Origin: Algoriphagus sp. A40
Lineage (GTDB): Bacteria > Bacteroidota > Bacteroidia > Cytophagales > Cyclobacteriaceae
Direction of reading: 5' to 3'
Assembly: GCF_002002735.1 (NCBI RefSeq)
Contig: NZ_MUNY01000038.1
Coordinates: 1 to 64,000, forward strand
Length of the DNA: 64,000 nucleotides
The notes below the pieces were generated by a model, which was given only the letters and a program-made list of their open reading frames with translations, had not been told where the DNA came from and searched no databases. Position 1 is the stretch's first letter; every line of letters begins with the position of its first letter. The position numbers and the translations under genes were made by a program. Below, in pieces: positions 18,983-26,906 of the stretch.

Positions 18983-19367
18983 CCGATTTCGGATTTTGGA
19001 ATTGCGATTTCGGATTTTTGAGAAAAGGTTTAGGTCCATTTGAAACTTTGGTCGTCCTTTTTCAATTCATCTTTAACCAAGCCTGCTTCAAATGAGGCAG
19101 GATTTTCTATTTAATGAATTTCTGTTTTTGCACCTGTATCTGAAAATTGAGAATTGGTCTCGACAAGCTCGACCACCGAAACATTGATTTGGATAGGGGC
19201 GGAGGAGGAAATGCGGCGAAGCCGCATTTCCTCCTCCGCCCCCCCAGAGACCAACAGCTCCCAGATACCGAGCTTGTCGAGGTGTAATCAATATACTTGT
19301 ACTTTGCTAGTCGAAGTATAATTTGGTCACTGGTATTATTGCGGACAATCATTTTCTATTTTTAGTT
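18983..19367. other. Intergenic region holding a large palindromic element
   Basis: Between the Tudor-like gene and the xylanase. It contains ATTTCGGATTT units (18985-19018) and the nested hairpin described at 19155-19282. No open frame with family features was found. The xylanase promoter should lie in the last 80 bases; TACTTTG at about 19297 is only a near match to the -7 consensus. Confidence 0.5.
19155..19282. repeat. Nested palindromic element with perfect 22-bp stem
   Basis: Inner arms 19196-19217 and 19221-19242 are perfect 22-base inverted copies (GGGGCGGAGGAGGAAATGCG...) around a 3-base GAA loop. Outside lie GGTCT/AGACC (19156-19160 and 19247-19251) and CTCGACAAGCTCG against CGAGCTTGTCGAG. 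The whole could fold as one long cruciform or RNA hairpin. It resembles a small non-autonomous repeat; its function is unknown. Confidence 0.8.
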
Positions 19368-20522
19368 ATGAAAAAATATCTATTTCTCCTCATTTTGATA
19401 CCAGTCTTTGCTTTAGGCCAGACACTTAAGGAAGTAGGCCTAAAAGACAGGATGGGATCTGATTTTTTGATCGGGGCGGCGGTCAATCTTGGTCAAGTAA
19501 CTGGGCAGGAGGCTGGGGCTGACTCACTTTTATCCCTCCATTTCAGTTCTATTACTTCCGAAAATGGTCTCAAATGGGGTCCTGTGCATCCCAAAGAAGG
19601 AGAATACCGATTTGAATACGGCGACGCCTATGTTGCTATGGGAGAAAAGATGGGGGCATTTGTGGTCGGACATACGCTGGTCTGGCATCAGCAGACCCCG
19701 GCCTGGGTTTTCCAGAATGCAAATGGTCAGCCTCTGAACCAAGGCGACTTGATTGCAAGAATGGAGGATCATATTTCCACAGTGGTGGGCAGATACAAAG
19801 GAAAAATTGACGGTTGGGATGTGGTGAATGAGGCCTTTGAGGATGACGGATCCTGGAGAAAAACACCTTGGTACAACATCACCGGCACTGAGTTTGTCAA
19901 AGCGGCCTTTCGGAAAGCTCAGGAAACTGATCCGGAAGCAGAGCTTTACTACAACGACTACAATGTCTGGATACCGGAAAAGCGAAAGGCCATTTTGGAA
20001 ATGGCCAAAAACCTCCGGGCGGATGGAATTCGCATCGATGGGATCGGCATGCAGGGACATTATCGCCTTGGCTCCCCTTCCCTGGATCAAATCGAACAGG
20101 CCATTTTGGATATTCATGAAGCCGGATTTCAGGTACATGTCACTGAACTTGACGTAGATGTTTTGCCCCGACCAAGAAATACTGAGGGTGCGGATCTGAA
20201 TATCAACTATGCCGAATCTCCGGAGTGGAATCCTTATGTAGCTAGTATTCCCCCCGCAGTCGAAAAGCAACTGGTAGACCGTTACGTTGCGCTTTTTCAG
20301 CTTTTTCAAAAACATTCCGACAAGATCAGCCGAGTGACCTTCTGGGGGCTTCATGACGGCAAAAGCTGGCTCAATAACTGGCCTGTACGGGGCAGAACCA
20401 ATTATCCGCTGATTTTTGACCGCGAAATGAAGCTCAAATCCGGTTTTCTTGAAGCTCTGGAAAAAAATAAACCTAATTGCTTACCTGTAATTCTGTTTTC
20501 CTTCTTCTCTCCACAAAAGTGA
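19368..20522 (+). CDS. GH10 endo-1,4-beta-xylanase
   Basis: A secreted GH10 xylanase of about 384 residues with a signal peptide ending PVFALGQ. Catalytic residues are visible: acid/base Glu155 in DVVNEAF and nucleophile Glu260 in TELDVD. HTLVWHQQTPAW is the substrate-binding His/Trp motif. It cleaves internal beta-1,4 bonds of xylan; with no lipobox seen it may be periplasmic or secreted. I chose the ATG at 19368, since the frame from 19323 adds residues before the signal peptide. The last 50 bases overlap the convergent gene ending at 20473. Confidence 0.95.
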   Translation: MKKYLFLLILIPVFALGQTLKEVGLKDRMGSDFLIGAAVNLGQVTGQEAGADSLLSLHFSSITSENGLKWGPVHPKEGEYRFEYGDAYVAMGEKMGAFVVGHTLVWHQQTPAWVFQNANGQPLNQGDLIARMEDHISTVVGRYKGKIDGWDVVNEAFEDDGSWRKTPWYNITGTEFVKAAFRKAQETDPEAELYYNDYNVWIPEKRKAILEMAKNLRADGIRIDGIGMQGHYRLGSPSLDQIEQAILDIHEAGFQVHVTELDVDVLPRPRNTEGADLNINYAESPEWNPYVASIPPAVEKQLVDRYVALFQLFQKHSDKISRVTFWGLHDGKSWLNNWPVRGRTNYPLIFDREMKLKSGFLEALEKNKPNCLPVILFSFFSPQK

Positions 20523-20757
20523 TCGGCACAAACTTGTCAGTAGGGGAGCCGATGTAATAAACCGTCCAATTGGGGTCGTGCTTTGCAAGAAGCTCAGCGA
20601 TGCAATCCGCCCGATGACCTTGGGGGTTTTGGCAGTCATCCCAGTAAAAAAGCTCGACTTTGTAGTGAAGCGATTGCTTCTCGTTGTTGACAGTGACTTC
20701 GATCTGGATGTCCTGCTTCCCGGCCTCCCGGGGAATGGGTATAGCGATATAGCTCAT
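20473..20757 (-). CDS. Conserved hypothetical protein
   Basis: A 94-residue soluble protein starting MSYIAIPIPREAGKQDIQIE and containing YKVELFYWDDCQNP and WTVYYIGSP. I do not recognise a family by name; the sequence is protein-like and strongly beta. Its 3' end overlaps the xylanase 3' end by 50 bases on the opposite strand. No neighbour on the same strand suggests a role. Confidence 0.55.
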   Translation of the reverse strand: MSYIAIPIPREAGKQDIQIEVTVNNEKQSLHYKVELFYWDDCQNPQGHRADCIAELLAKHDPNWTVYYIGSPTDKFVPITFVERRRKTELQVSN

Positions 20758-20938
20758 AGCTGTGGAGATTGATGCTCAGACCAATACACCATTATTGTGC
20801 CAGTGAAAAACTGCCAAATTGCTTGAAATTCGTGGTTTTTAGATTGGATTTGCTTTTTTTAGCGAACGATTTTGTGCGTAAAGGGACAAATGGAGAATTT
20901 TGTGTCGAAATCAGTCCTGAGTAATTTTTTCCTTTTAC

Positions 20939-21265
20939 CTAATGAGAGACCACTTTCAGCCCGACAATTGAGGCAATCAGCGTGGTGATAAAAAACACCC
21001 TCCAAAAATCCGCAGGTTCCTTGAAGACAAGAATTCCCACCAATACGGTCCCAACAGCACCAATCCCTGTCCAGACTGCATACGCTGTCCCGATTGGCAA
21101 TTCACGGGTGGCCCGAATCAGTAGCATCATGCTGATCGTGAGGCAAACCAAAAAACCTGCATACCAATAAACGGCCGTCATTCCGCTTGCTTCTTTGGCT
21201 TTGCCCAGGCAGGTTGCAAAACCGACCTCAAATAACCCTGCGATAATCAGTATAATCCAGTTCAT
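20939..21265 (-). CDS. SMR-family exporter (SugE/Gdx or EmrE-like)
   Basis: A 108-residue four-helix small multidrug resistance protein. The essential membrane Glu is in AGLFEVGFATCL near residue 13, and AYAVWTGIGAVGTVLVG is the SMR signature. Such dimers export guanidinium or quaternary ammonium cations in exchange for protons. The sequence style is closer to SugE/Gdx than EmrE, but I cannot separate substrate classes with certainty. No guanidine riboswitch was recognised upstream. Confidence 0.88.
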   Translation of the reverse strand: MNWIILIIAGLFEVGFATCLGKAKEASGMTAVYWYAGFLVCLTISMMLLIRATRELPIGTAYAVWTGIGAVGTVLVGILVFKEPADFWRVFFITTLIASIVGLKVVSH

Positions 21266-21302
21266 AATTGAAATTTCGCCTTTTTTATCTAAATGTTTTA
21301 AT

Positions 21303-21656
21303 CTAGGAAAAGGAAGGGGATTCCAAAAGTCCAGAGATTTGTGATTTGAAATGTGGGATTTCTGTCTGGATTATTTCCCAAAGCACATGGTTGTCAATTC
21401 CGAAGTATTCAAGGACAAAAACGTTTCTCATCGCAATGATTTCAGACCAAGCTATTTCCAGGTCGAGTAGTTTGGTTTCTTCTGAAAGATGCTTTGCTGC
21501 TTCACCGATGATTTCCAACTGTTTGATAGATGCAAAACGCATCATGGAGTTTTCAAAAAAATGTGCTTTGGTATTTCCTGAGGTATAAGCTTCAATTTCC
21601 TTAATTGCCTCAAGAATATGAATCAGCCTGATTTTGTCACTGATTTTACCTCTCAT
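21303..21656 (-). CDS. HepT-like HEPN-domain toxin (DUF86), catalytic His replaced
   Basis: A 117-residue HEPN-domain protein, partner of the MNT protein directly upstream. HepT toxins carry an RX4HXY active-site motif. Here the segment reads AMRNVFVLEYFGID, so the His position is Leu (codon CTT, one base from CAT). Without the His, RNase activity or AMPylation-controlled toxicity is probably lost. The rest of the fold looks intact, so the protein may still bind its partner. It overlaps the MNT gene by 11 bases. Confidence 0.85.
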   Translation of the reverse strand: MRGKISDKIRLIHILEAIKEIEAYTSGNTKAHFFENSMMRFASIKQLEIIGEAAKHLSEETKLLDLEIAWSEIIAMRNVFVLEYFGIDNHVLWEIIQTEIPHFKSQISGLLESPSFS

Positions 21657-21939
21657 AGATCAGTTGTTTTTCCTGATCGATTATCGGTTTGAAATGAGCC
21701 GAAAGAGCATTTGCGGAAATTAGATCAACTTTTTTTTGAAGAAGATTTTCCAAATCCATCTGCATTCGAATAAATCCCAATCCAATCACTTTGGAATAGT
21801 CCAATTCCACCAAAATATCGATATCGCTTTCAGCATTGGCCATTTCTCTCACATAAGAACCAAAAAGGTAAGCCTTCAAGACGGGTTTGGTCTCAAAATA
21901 CTTTTTGATTTTTGACAGCTGTTTCGAGGCGAGTTTCAT
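21646..21939 (-). CDS. MntA-like minimal nucleotidyltransferase antitoxin
   Basis: About 97 residues with the nucleotidyltransferase signature LFGSYVREMANAESDIDILV (GSx10DxD). MntA antitoxins AMPylate HepT near its active site. The ATG at 21939 was preferred; an in-frame ATG nine codons upstream at 21966 is possible. It is first in the two-gene unit, overlapping HepT by 11 bases. Confidence 0.87.
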   Translation of the reverse strand: MKLASKQLSKIKKYFETKPVLKAYLFGSYVREMANAESDIDILVELDYSKVIGLGFIRMQMDLENLLQKKVDLISANALSAHFKPIIDQEKQLIYER

Positions 21940-22047
21940 GACGATTCGAATATACGGATTAATCAAATTTGAGGAATAATTAAGGGATACAACATGTGTG
22001 ATGCCTTAAAGAACAAAAATGCATTCTCTTCATTGAGCAAATAATTT

Positions 22048-22962
22048 TTAAACCCAATTTTCCAGCTCCCCGATTTTTTCCTTCAAATAAAGCATGCTTT
22101 CGGGAAGCGTCTCGACTCCATGACCAGCCGGGTACACCTGGATGTCCTTGAGGTTTTGGATCAGGTTTTTGGCATTGGAGATGGATTTTTCCACCGGAAA
22201 GAGCAAATCGTGGTCTCCCAGTACCAAATACACCGCCGATTTGACTTGTTTCAGTTCCTCATTCATGAAATAGGGCTTTTTGGTTTTGTCGATGTATCTG
22301 GTCAGGGCAAAACCCTCATAATCGACCAAAAGCTCCCAGGCTTTTGGAGAAAGATAATGGTCGGGCTGCAAGAAAATGGCCTTTTCCAGGAACTTTTCCA
22401 CATTTTTTCGCTTGGGGCTGATGATGGGTAGCAGATTGTAGTATAGGTTTTTGAGTGAAAGCGAAAACGGCTGTAAGCAACCCGGATTGAATAGGAAGGC
22501 CGCTTTGATCTTTTCGGGATGGGTGATGCAGAGTTTTATGCAGATCAGTCCTCCAAAGGAAGCTCCGGCCACATAGCTACTTTGAAGTCCAAGCCTATCC
22601 ATTACCTCTGCAGCCCAATGACCAAAGTCCTCGGATTTGATTTCAGGTGTATCGCCATCGCTCAGATTGGGAAGTCCGTTGGTTTCGACCAGGTAGATCC
22701 TGAAGCGGTCGAGGAGATGATCCAAATTACGGTCAAAATCCCAGATTAGGGCAGTCGTCCTCGCTCCCGGAAAAATCACCAAAGACTCCAGCGTCTTGTC
22801 TGAAGTCTGCAAACCGTAAACCATCGTTTTTCCCAATCCGGTATCTACCTCGATCTTTTCATAGGTTCTGTTATTGGTTTGCTCGAGTTGGCTTACCCAG
22901 TTTTTGAACCACAATCGATCCTCGGCGGGAGACTTAAATGAAGAAGAAAATTTGATTTTCAC
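22048..22962 (-). CDS. Alpha/beta hydrolase
   Basis: About 304 residues with the alpha/beta-hydrolase fold. The nucleophile elbow is GASFGG, and the late Asp (LVLGDHDLL) and His (YPAGHG) complete the triad. The substrate is not predictable. I chose a GTG at 22962, which overlaps the stop of the upstream MmcQ gene in the classic GTGA four-base overlap. The frame extends to 23034 (TTG), but the added residues merely translate the MmcQ tail. Confidence 0.85.
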   Translation of the reverse strand: MKIKFSSSFKSPAEDRLWFKNWVSQLEQTNNRTYEKIEVDTGLGKTMVYGLQTSDKTLESLVIFPGARTTALIWDFDRNLDHLLDRFRIYLVETNGLPNLSDGDTPEIKSEDFGHWAAEVMDRLGLQSSYVAGASFGGLICIKLCITHPEKIKAAFLFNPGCLQPFSLSLKNLYYNLLPIISPKRKNVEKFLEKAIFLQPDHYLSPKAWELLVDYEGFALTRYIDKTKKPYFMNEELKQVKSAVYLVLGDHDLLFPVEKSISNAKNLIQNLKDIQVYPAGHGVETLPESMLYLKEKIGELENWV

Positions 22963-23309
22963 GGTTGGGTAGGGGGGAGGTTTGTTGGAGGTAATTTCAG
23001 TTTTTCGGGAGCCACTTGATTGTATGCTGCGCAAAGTAAATCCTTAATGACCTCCACTTCCAAATGATCGATTTTGGCGAAAGTCCAACCTTGTTTTCCC
23101 CACTTGTTTGGCACGGGGAAAATCACCTTTGAGTCGAATAGTGAAAAGAGATCCTGGTCTTTTTCGGAGAGTTTCAGACAGGCGAGTTTGGTCTGAAAAT
23201 CGAAGGTTGCAAAGATCTTGTTTCTGACCCGAAAAGAAGTCTTTTCGAAGTGGGGTGCCTCGGTAGACTCGGGTAGGGAAAGGGAAAAGGAGCGAAAAAA
23301 ATCAAGCAT
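22959..23309 (-). CDS. MmcQ/YjbR family protein
   Basis: A 116-residue protein of the MmcQ/YjbR (CyaY-like fold) family, with EAPHFEKTSFRVRNKIFATF and WGKQGWTFAKI as family features. Proposed roles are DNA-binding or stress-related, unproven. It is translationally coupled to the alpha/beta hydrolase. The C-terminal tail is Pro/Thr-rich and short of family similarity. Confidence 0.85.
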   Translation of the reverse strand: MLDFFRSFSLSLPESTEAPHFEKTSFRVRNKIFATFDFQTKLACLKLSEKDQDLFSLFDSKVIFPVPNKWGKQGWTFAKIDHLEVEVIKDLLCAAYNQVAPEKLKLPPTNLPPTQP

Positions 23310-24059
23310 GGAATTTGGTGTCTTTTATCGAAACTAGGCAATATTCCACAGAGCACCTAGGATTGGATTTGCCTTTTTGATTTGGAAATACCGGGTAGTG
23401 ACTAAGTAGTATTGGATGGGTTTCTAAGTAGCTAATTTGAGAAAGTTATCCGATACTGAAACTGATATTTGAGGTGTGTCGAAATATTTAGACAAGTCTA
23501 AAAATATAGGTTTAACTCTAGGAGAATTGACTTTTTGAATGGGAGGGAATTATCGATTTGCTCCCGGATTTTTCCCGGTAGAAATTCTTCATTTTTTTCT
23601 TACCAAATAATATTCTGGTTTTCGAAATAGCGGAAAGTTACCCAAGTATCCATTTATTTAAATATTTACAATATCATTAAAATCAATCAGTTATGTGATA
23701 GATTTTCTTGAACTTTGGTCTGGTTTTTTACACTTTTCTTTGGGGTGTTCAGTGAAAAATGGCTGATATGAATATTCAGAATTGCAATTCAATGCTATTC
23801 GGATTGAAGGCTTGAGCAGTTGGTTTTTTCCTGGATTTAAGCAACAAAACAAGCCTGCAAAATCAGGGGAGAACTGTTGAAAGCAAGCTGAACGAGTGTA
23901 ATAGAATCAACCAAACCAGGTTCCCGATTGATTTAATATTTCTGATTTTAAATCCCCGATTAGATCCTTAAGTCAGACTATCTAAGTGGTCGATTTTGCA
24001 TTTTGGTTTTCAATTCCTGAAACAGCGGATATGGGATTGTATCGCTGAAGTGGTGCCCC
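23310..24059. other. 750-base intergenic region, no gene seen
   Basis: Between the kinase end and the mmcQ start, both minus strand. AT-rich with no open frame of family quality, no tRNA and no strong terminator. It probably holds the mmcQ promoter and the 3' untranslated end of the kdp locus. A small RNA could be hidden but no signature was recognised. Confidence 0.4.
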
Positions 24060-25781
24060 TCATTTGATCTTGTTTAAAGTAACTGTAAAGGTACTTCCTG
24101 CCCCAAATTCACTGTCCACGGAGATTTGCCCACCCTGAGCTTCTATGAATTCCTTGCTGATCGCCAAACCAAGACCTGTTCCTTCTTTACTGGAACCGGG
24201 TACCCGGAAGTAGCGGTCAAAAATTTTGTCCTTGTATTGAGGCGGAATGCCCTGTCCGGTGTCTCGAACTGAAATTTGAACCCGGTCTTCCTGGGGAGTG
24301 ATGCTCAGGTGAATGGTGGAGTGGTCGTGGGAATAACGAATTGCATTGGAAATCAGGTTGGTCAAAACCCAGGCTGTTTTTTCGTGGTCTGCATGGACCC
24401 TGGGTAAAGTCGCCGGGCAAGAAATTTCAAATTTGATGTGTTTTTGATCCGCTTGCATTTTGGTGGAATTGACCGAATACCGGAGGATTTCTTGGGGATC
24501 GGCAGGGAGAATGGCGAGTTGAATGTTGCCGCTTTCGACTTGGGTCATGTTGAGGAGTTCTCCGGTAATTTTCAAAAGGCGAGCGGTATCCTCCTGGATG
24601 CTGTCGATTAGGTTTTGTTGTTCCTCATTGAGTTTGCCGATTTGTTCATTTTGGAGGAGCTGTAGGCTCAGCCTTATGGAGGAGATAGGAGTCTTAAATT
24701 CGTGGGAAACAGTGGCAATGAAGTTGGTTTTGGCAGAGTCGAGCTCTTTGTATTCGGTCACATTTCTCAAGATGATCATGTGTCCGACCAAGCGCTGGGT
24801 TTGTTCTCCTGTGGGAGGGAGAGAGATGTGGAGGGTTTCTTTTTCAAAATAGCCCTCTTTGTTGTCTGCGAAAATTTTGATGGGTTTGGGTTTTGCTCCA
24901 CTGTCTGGTTGGTGGATGTCCTGGATCAGGGTCCGGATTAGGTCATTTTTTTCAGCCAATTCTGTGGCTGGGAAGCCGATAAGCCCGGATTCGGTTAGGC
25001 CGGAAATTTTAATGGCTTCGTGGTTGGCGAAAATGACCAGGAGGTTTTCATCCAATCCCAAGACAGGATCTTGCATGTTGTTAATGAGCGCTTCGATCCT
25101 TTTTTTCTCCATCATGAGTTTGGCCAGGTTGCTGTTGTTGTATTCTTCCAGCTTTTCAGCCATGGTGTTGAAGGATATTGCCAGCTGCCCAAATTCGCTG
25201 TCTCCCTCCAAGTGTACCCGCTCTGCGTAATTTTTTGCAGCAATCTGTCTGATCCCCCCAGTGAAGGTGGTAATGGTTTTTGCGATGTTGGAGGGAAGGT
25301 TCAGCAGCAGGATCAAGGCGATCAAAAAGCAAAGTGTCCCGGTGATCACTATCCAAAATATCGCATTGTCGGCGGTATTTTTGGCGATCTCGCTTTTTTC
25401 CTGGATGGCTTTCATGTTCATTTCCATGATCTTGAAGATCTCCTCCCGGATATTTTTCTTAAGAACTGGATTGTTTCTGTCGGATTTGAGCCGTTCCACG
25501 TATTGACTCAATTCTAACGTGGCTTCTTTTTCTCCAATTTCGGAAATGTTGTTTTTCTGTTTTTCAAGATTGGTATCAAACAGCTGCATGGCTTGATCGG
25601 AACCATCCTCCAGAGCAACCAGCATAGTTCTGGAATAGTGCAGGGTATTATAGTTGGCCGTCAGGATATTTTCGGTATCCTGCTTGAGTTCATTGATGTA
25701 CCGGGTGCCGACGATACCCAATAATAGGATCAGAAGGAAAAGCAGCCCGATCCCCAGCCGTATTTTGGTTTTGATTTTCAT
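24060..25781 (-). CDS. Membrane sensor histidine kinase of the kdp locus (HAMP, PAS, HisKA, HATPase)
   Basis: A 573-residue kinase: membrane helix about 8-27, extracytoplasmic region about 30-140, second helix about 146-166, HAMP about 168-220, PAS about 230-340, H-box ATVSHEFKTPIS with the phospho-His near 360, N-box NLISNAIRYS, and the G-boxes DTGQGIP and GTGLGLAIS. Its architecture is that of general envelope sensors, unlike the KdpD C-terminal half. It directly abuts the KdpD N-terminal protein (start at 25781, stop at 25782). The pair probably replaces a full-length KdpD and signals to the sigma-54 activator at 33193-34536; that pairing is inference. Confidence 0.92.
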   Translation of the reverse strand: MKIKTKIRLGIGLLFLLILLLGIVGTRYINELKQDTENILTANYNTLHYSRTMLVALEDGSDQAMQLFDTNLEKQKNNISEIGEKEATLELSQYVERLKSDRNNPVLKKNIREEIFKIMEMNMKAIQEKSEIAKNTADNAIFWIVITGTLCFLIALILLLNLPSNIAKTITTFTGGIRQIAAKNYAERVHLEGDSEFGQLAISFNTMAEKLEEYNNSNLAKLMMEKKRIEALINNMQDPVLGLDENLLVIFANHEAIKISGLTESGLIGFPATELAEKNDLIRTLIQDIHQPDSGAKPKPIKIFADNKEGYFEKETLHISLPPTGEQTQRLVGHMIILRNVTEYKELDSAKTNFIATVSHEFKTPISSIRLSLQLLQNEQIGKLNEEQQNLIDSIQEDTARLLKITGELLNMTQVESGNIQLAILPADPQEILRYSVNSTKMQADQKHIKFEISCPATLPRVHADHEKTAWVLTNLISNAIRYSHDHSTIHLSITPQEDRVQISVRDTGQGIPPQYKDKIFDRYFRVPGSSKEGTGLGLAISKEFIEAQGGQISVDSEFGAGSTFTVTLNKIK

Positions 25782-26906
25782 TTAGGAAAGGATGACAAGG
25801 TCGATACCATTAGAGGATAATTTTTTAAGCAGTCCGTTGAGGACGTTGGTAGCCATGATTAACCGGATCAGGCTTAGGTGGGGTTTTCCAATGCAGATGG
25901 TGGTGATTTTGCGTTCTTCTGCCTGTTCGATGATGGATTTGGAGACACTCTTGTTTTTGGTTTTGATGATTTCGGCTCCCAGTTCGGTAGCAAGTTTGAG
26001 GTGGTTGATCAGGTGTCGCTGCTTGTCCAGCGGGATATTATCCCCGCTTTCCCTTGGGGTTTGGACATAGATGACGTACCATTTACTGTTGTAGTAGTTG
26101 GCCAGTCGTGCGGTTTTTCTGATAACCGTTTTTGCTGTTTTTTCATTGCTGCTGATGCAGGCCAAAAACCTCTCGTGTCTGAGTACCTGAGTGCTGGTGA
26201 TTTCGGTTTCGATCTTTCGTTCGACCTGTGAGGCGACTTCTTTGAGTGCCAGCTCACGGAGTTGCAGGATATGTGAGCTTTTAAAGAAGTTTTTAAGTGC
26301 GGTATCAATTTTTTCAGCCTGATAGATTTTTCCTTCTTTCAGTCTGGAAATGAGTTCATCAGCAGTAAGATCGATATTGACTACCTCATCTGCCATAGCA
26401 AGAACGCTGTCTGGAATCCGCTCCTTGACTTCAATCCCGGTGATTAATTTGATTTCTTCATTGAGGCTTTCGATGTGCTGGATATTGACAGCGGAGATTA
26501 CATTGATCCCTGCCGACAAAATATCTGACACATCCTGCCAGCGTTTTTCATTTTTGCTTCCTTCAATATTTGTGTGGGCAAGCTCGTCCACGATGACCAC
26601 CTCAGGCCGGAGGTTGAGGATGGCAGAAAGGTCCATTTCCTCCAATTCTTTGCCTTTATAGAAAAGATTTCTACGCGGAATAACCGGAAGGCCATCCAGC
26701 AGTTCGCTGGTTTCCTTCCGGTTATGGGTTTCGATAAACCCTATTTTGACATCTATCCCGTTTTTTAGCAGGGTATGGGCTTCCTGAAGCATCCGGAAAG
26801 TTTTACCTACACCGGCACTCATGCCGATGTAGATTTTAAACTTTCCCCGCCTCGATTTTTGGATGAGCGAAAGGAAATGCTCCGCAGACTTTTCTTTTTC
26901 TGACAT
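25782..26906 (-). CDS. kdpD: Stand-alone KdpD N-terminal protein (KdpD domain plus USP domain)
   Basis: A 374-residue protein matching only the cytoplasmic N-terminal part of KdpD. It has a Walker A motif GMSAGVGKT (residues about 28-36), the VDELAHTN Walker B-type motif and a universal-stress-protein-like domain (about 245-374). The KdpD transmembrane, GAF and kinase modules are absent; the next gene supplies a kinase. In complete KdpD this region binds ATP and cyclic-di-AMP in some bacteria. The ATG at 26906 overlaps the porin stop by one base (TGATG), so translation is coupled. Confidence 0.92.
   Translation of the reverse strand: MSEKEKSAEHFLSLIQKSRRGKFKIYIGMSAGVGKTFRMLQEAHTLLKNGIDVKIGFIETHNRKETSELLDGLPVIPRRNLFYKGKELEEMDLSAILNLRPEVVIVDELAHTNIEGSKNEKRWQDVSDILSAGINVISAVNIQHIESLNEEIKLITGIEVKERIPDSVLAMADEVVNIDLTADELISRLKEGKIYQAEKIDTALKNFFKSSHILQLRELALKEVASQVERKIETEITSTQVLRHERFLACISSNEKTAKTVIRKTARLANYYNSKWYVIYVQTPRESGDNIPLDKQRHLINHLKLATELGAEIIKTKNKSVSKSIIEQAEERKITTICIGKPHLSLIRLIMATNVLNGLLKKLSSNGIDLVILS

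Noticed and set aside
19530..20354. Minus-strand 274-codon frame opposite the xylanase
   Set aside because: Antisense to a full GH10 enzyme with both catalytic Glu residues; no independent motif.
21266..21302. Guanidine riboswitch or SMR regulatory element
   Set aside because: The spacer is too short and shows no conserved riboswitch core; the SMR upstream side also lacks one.
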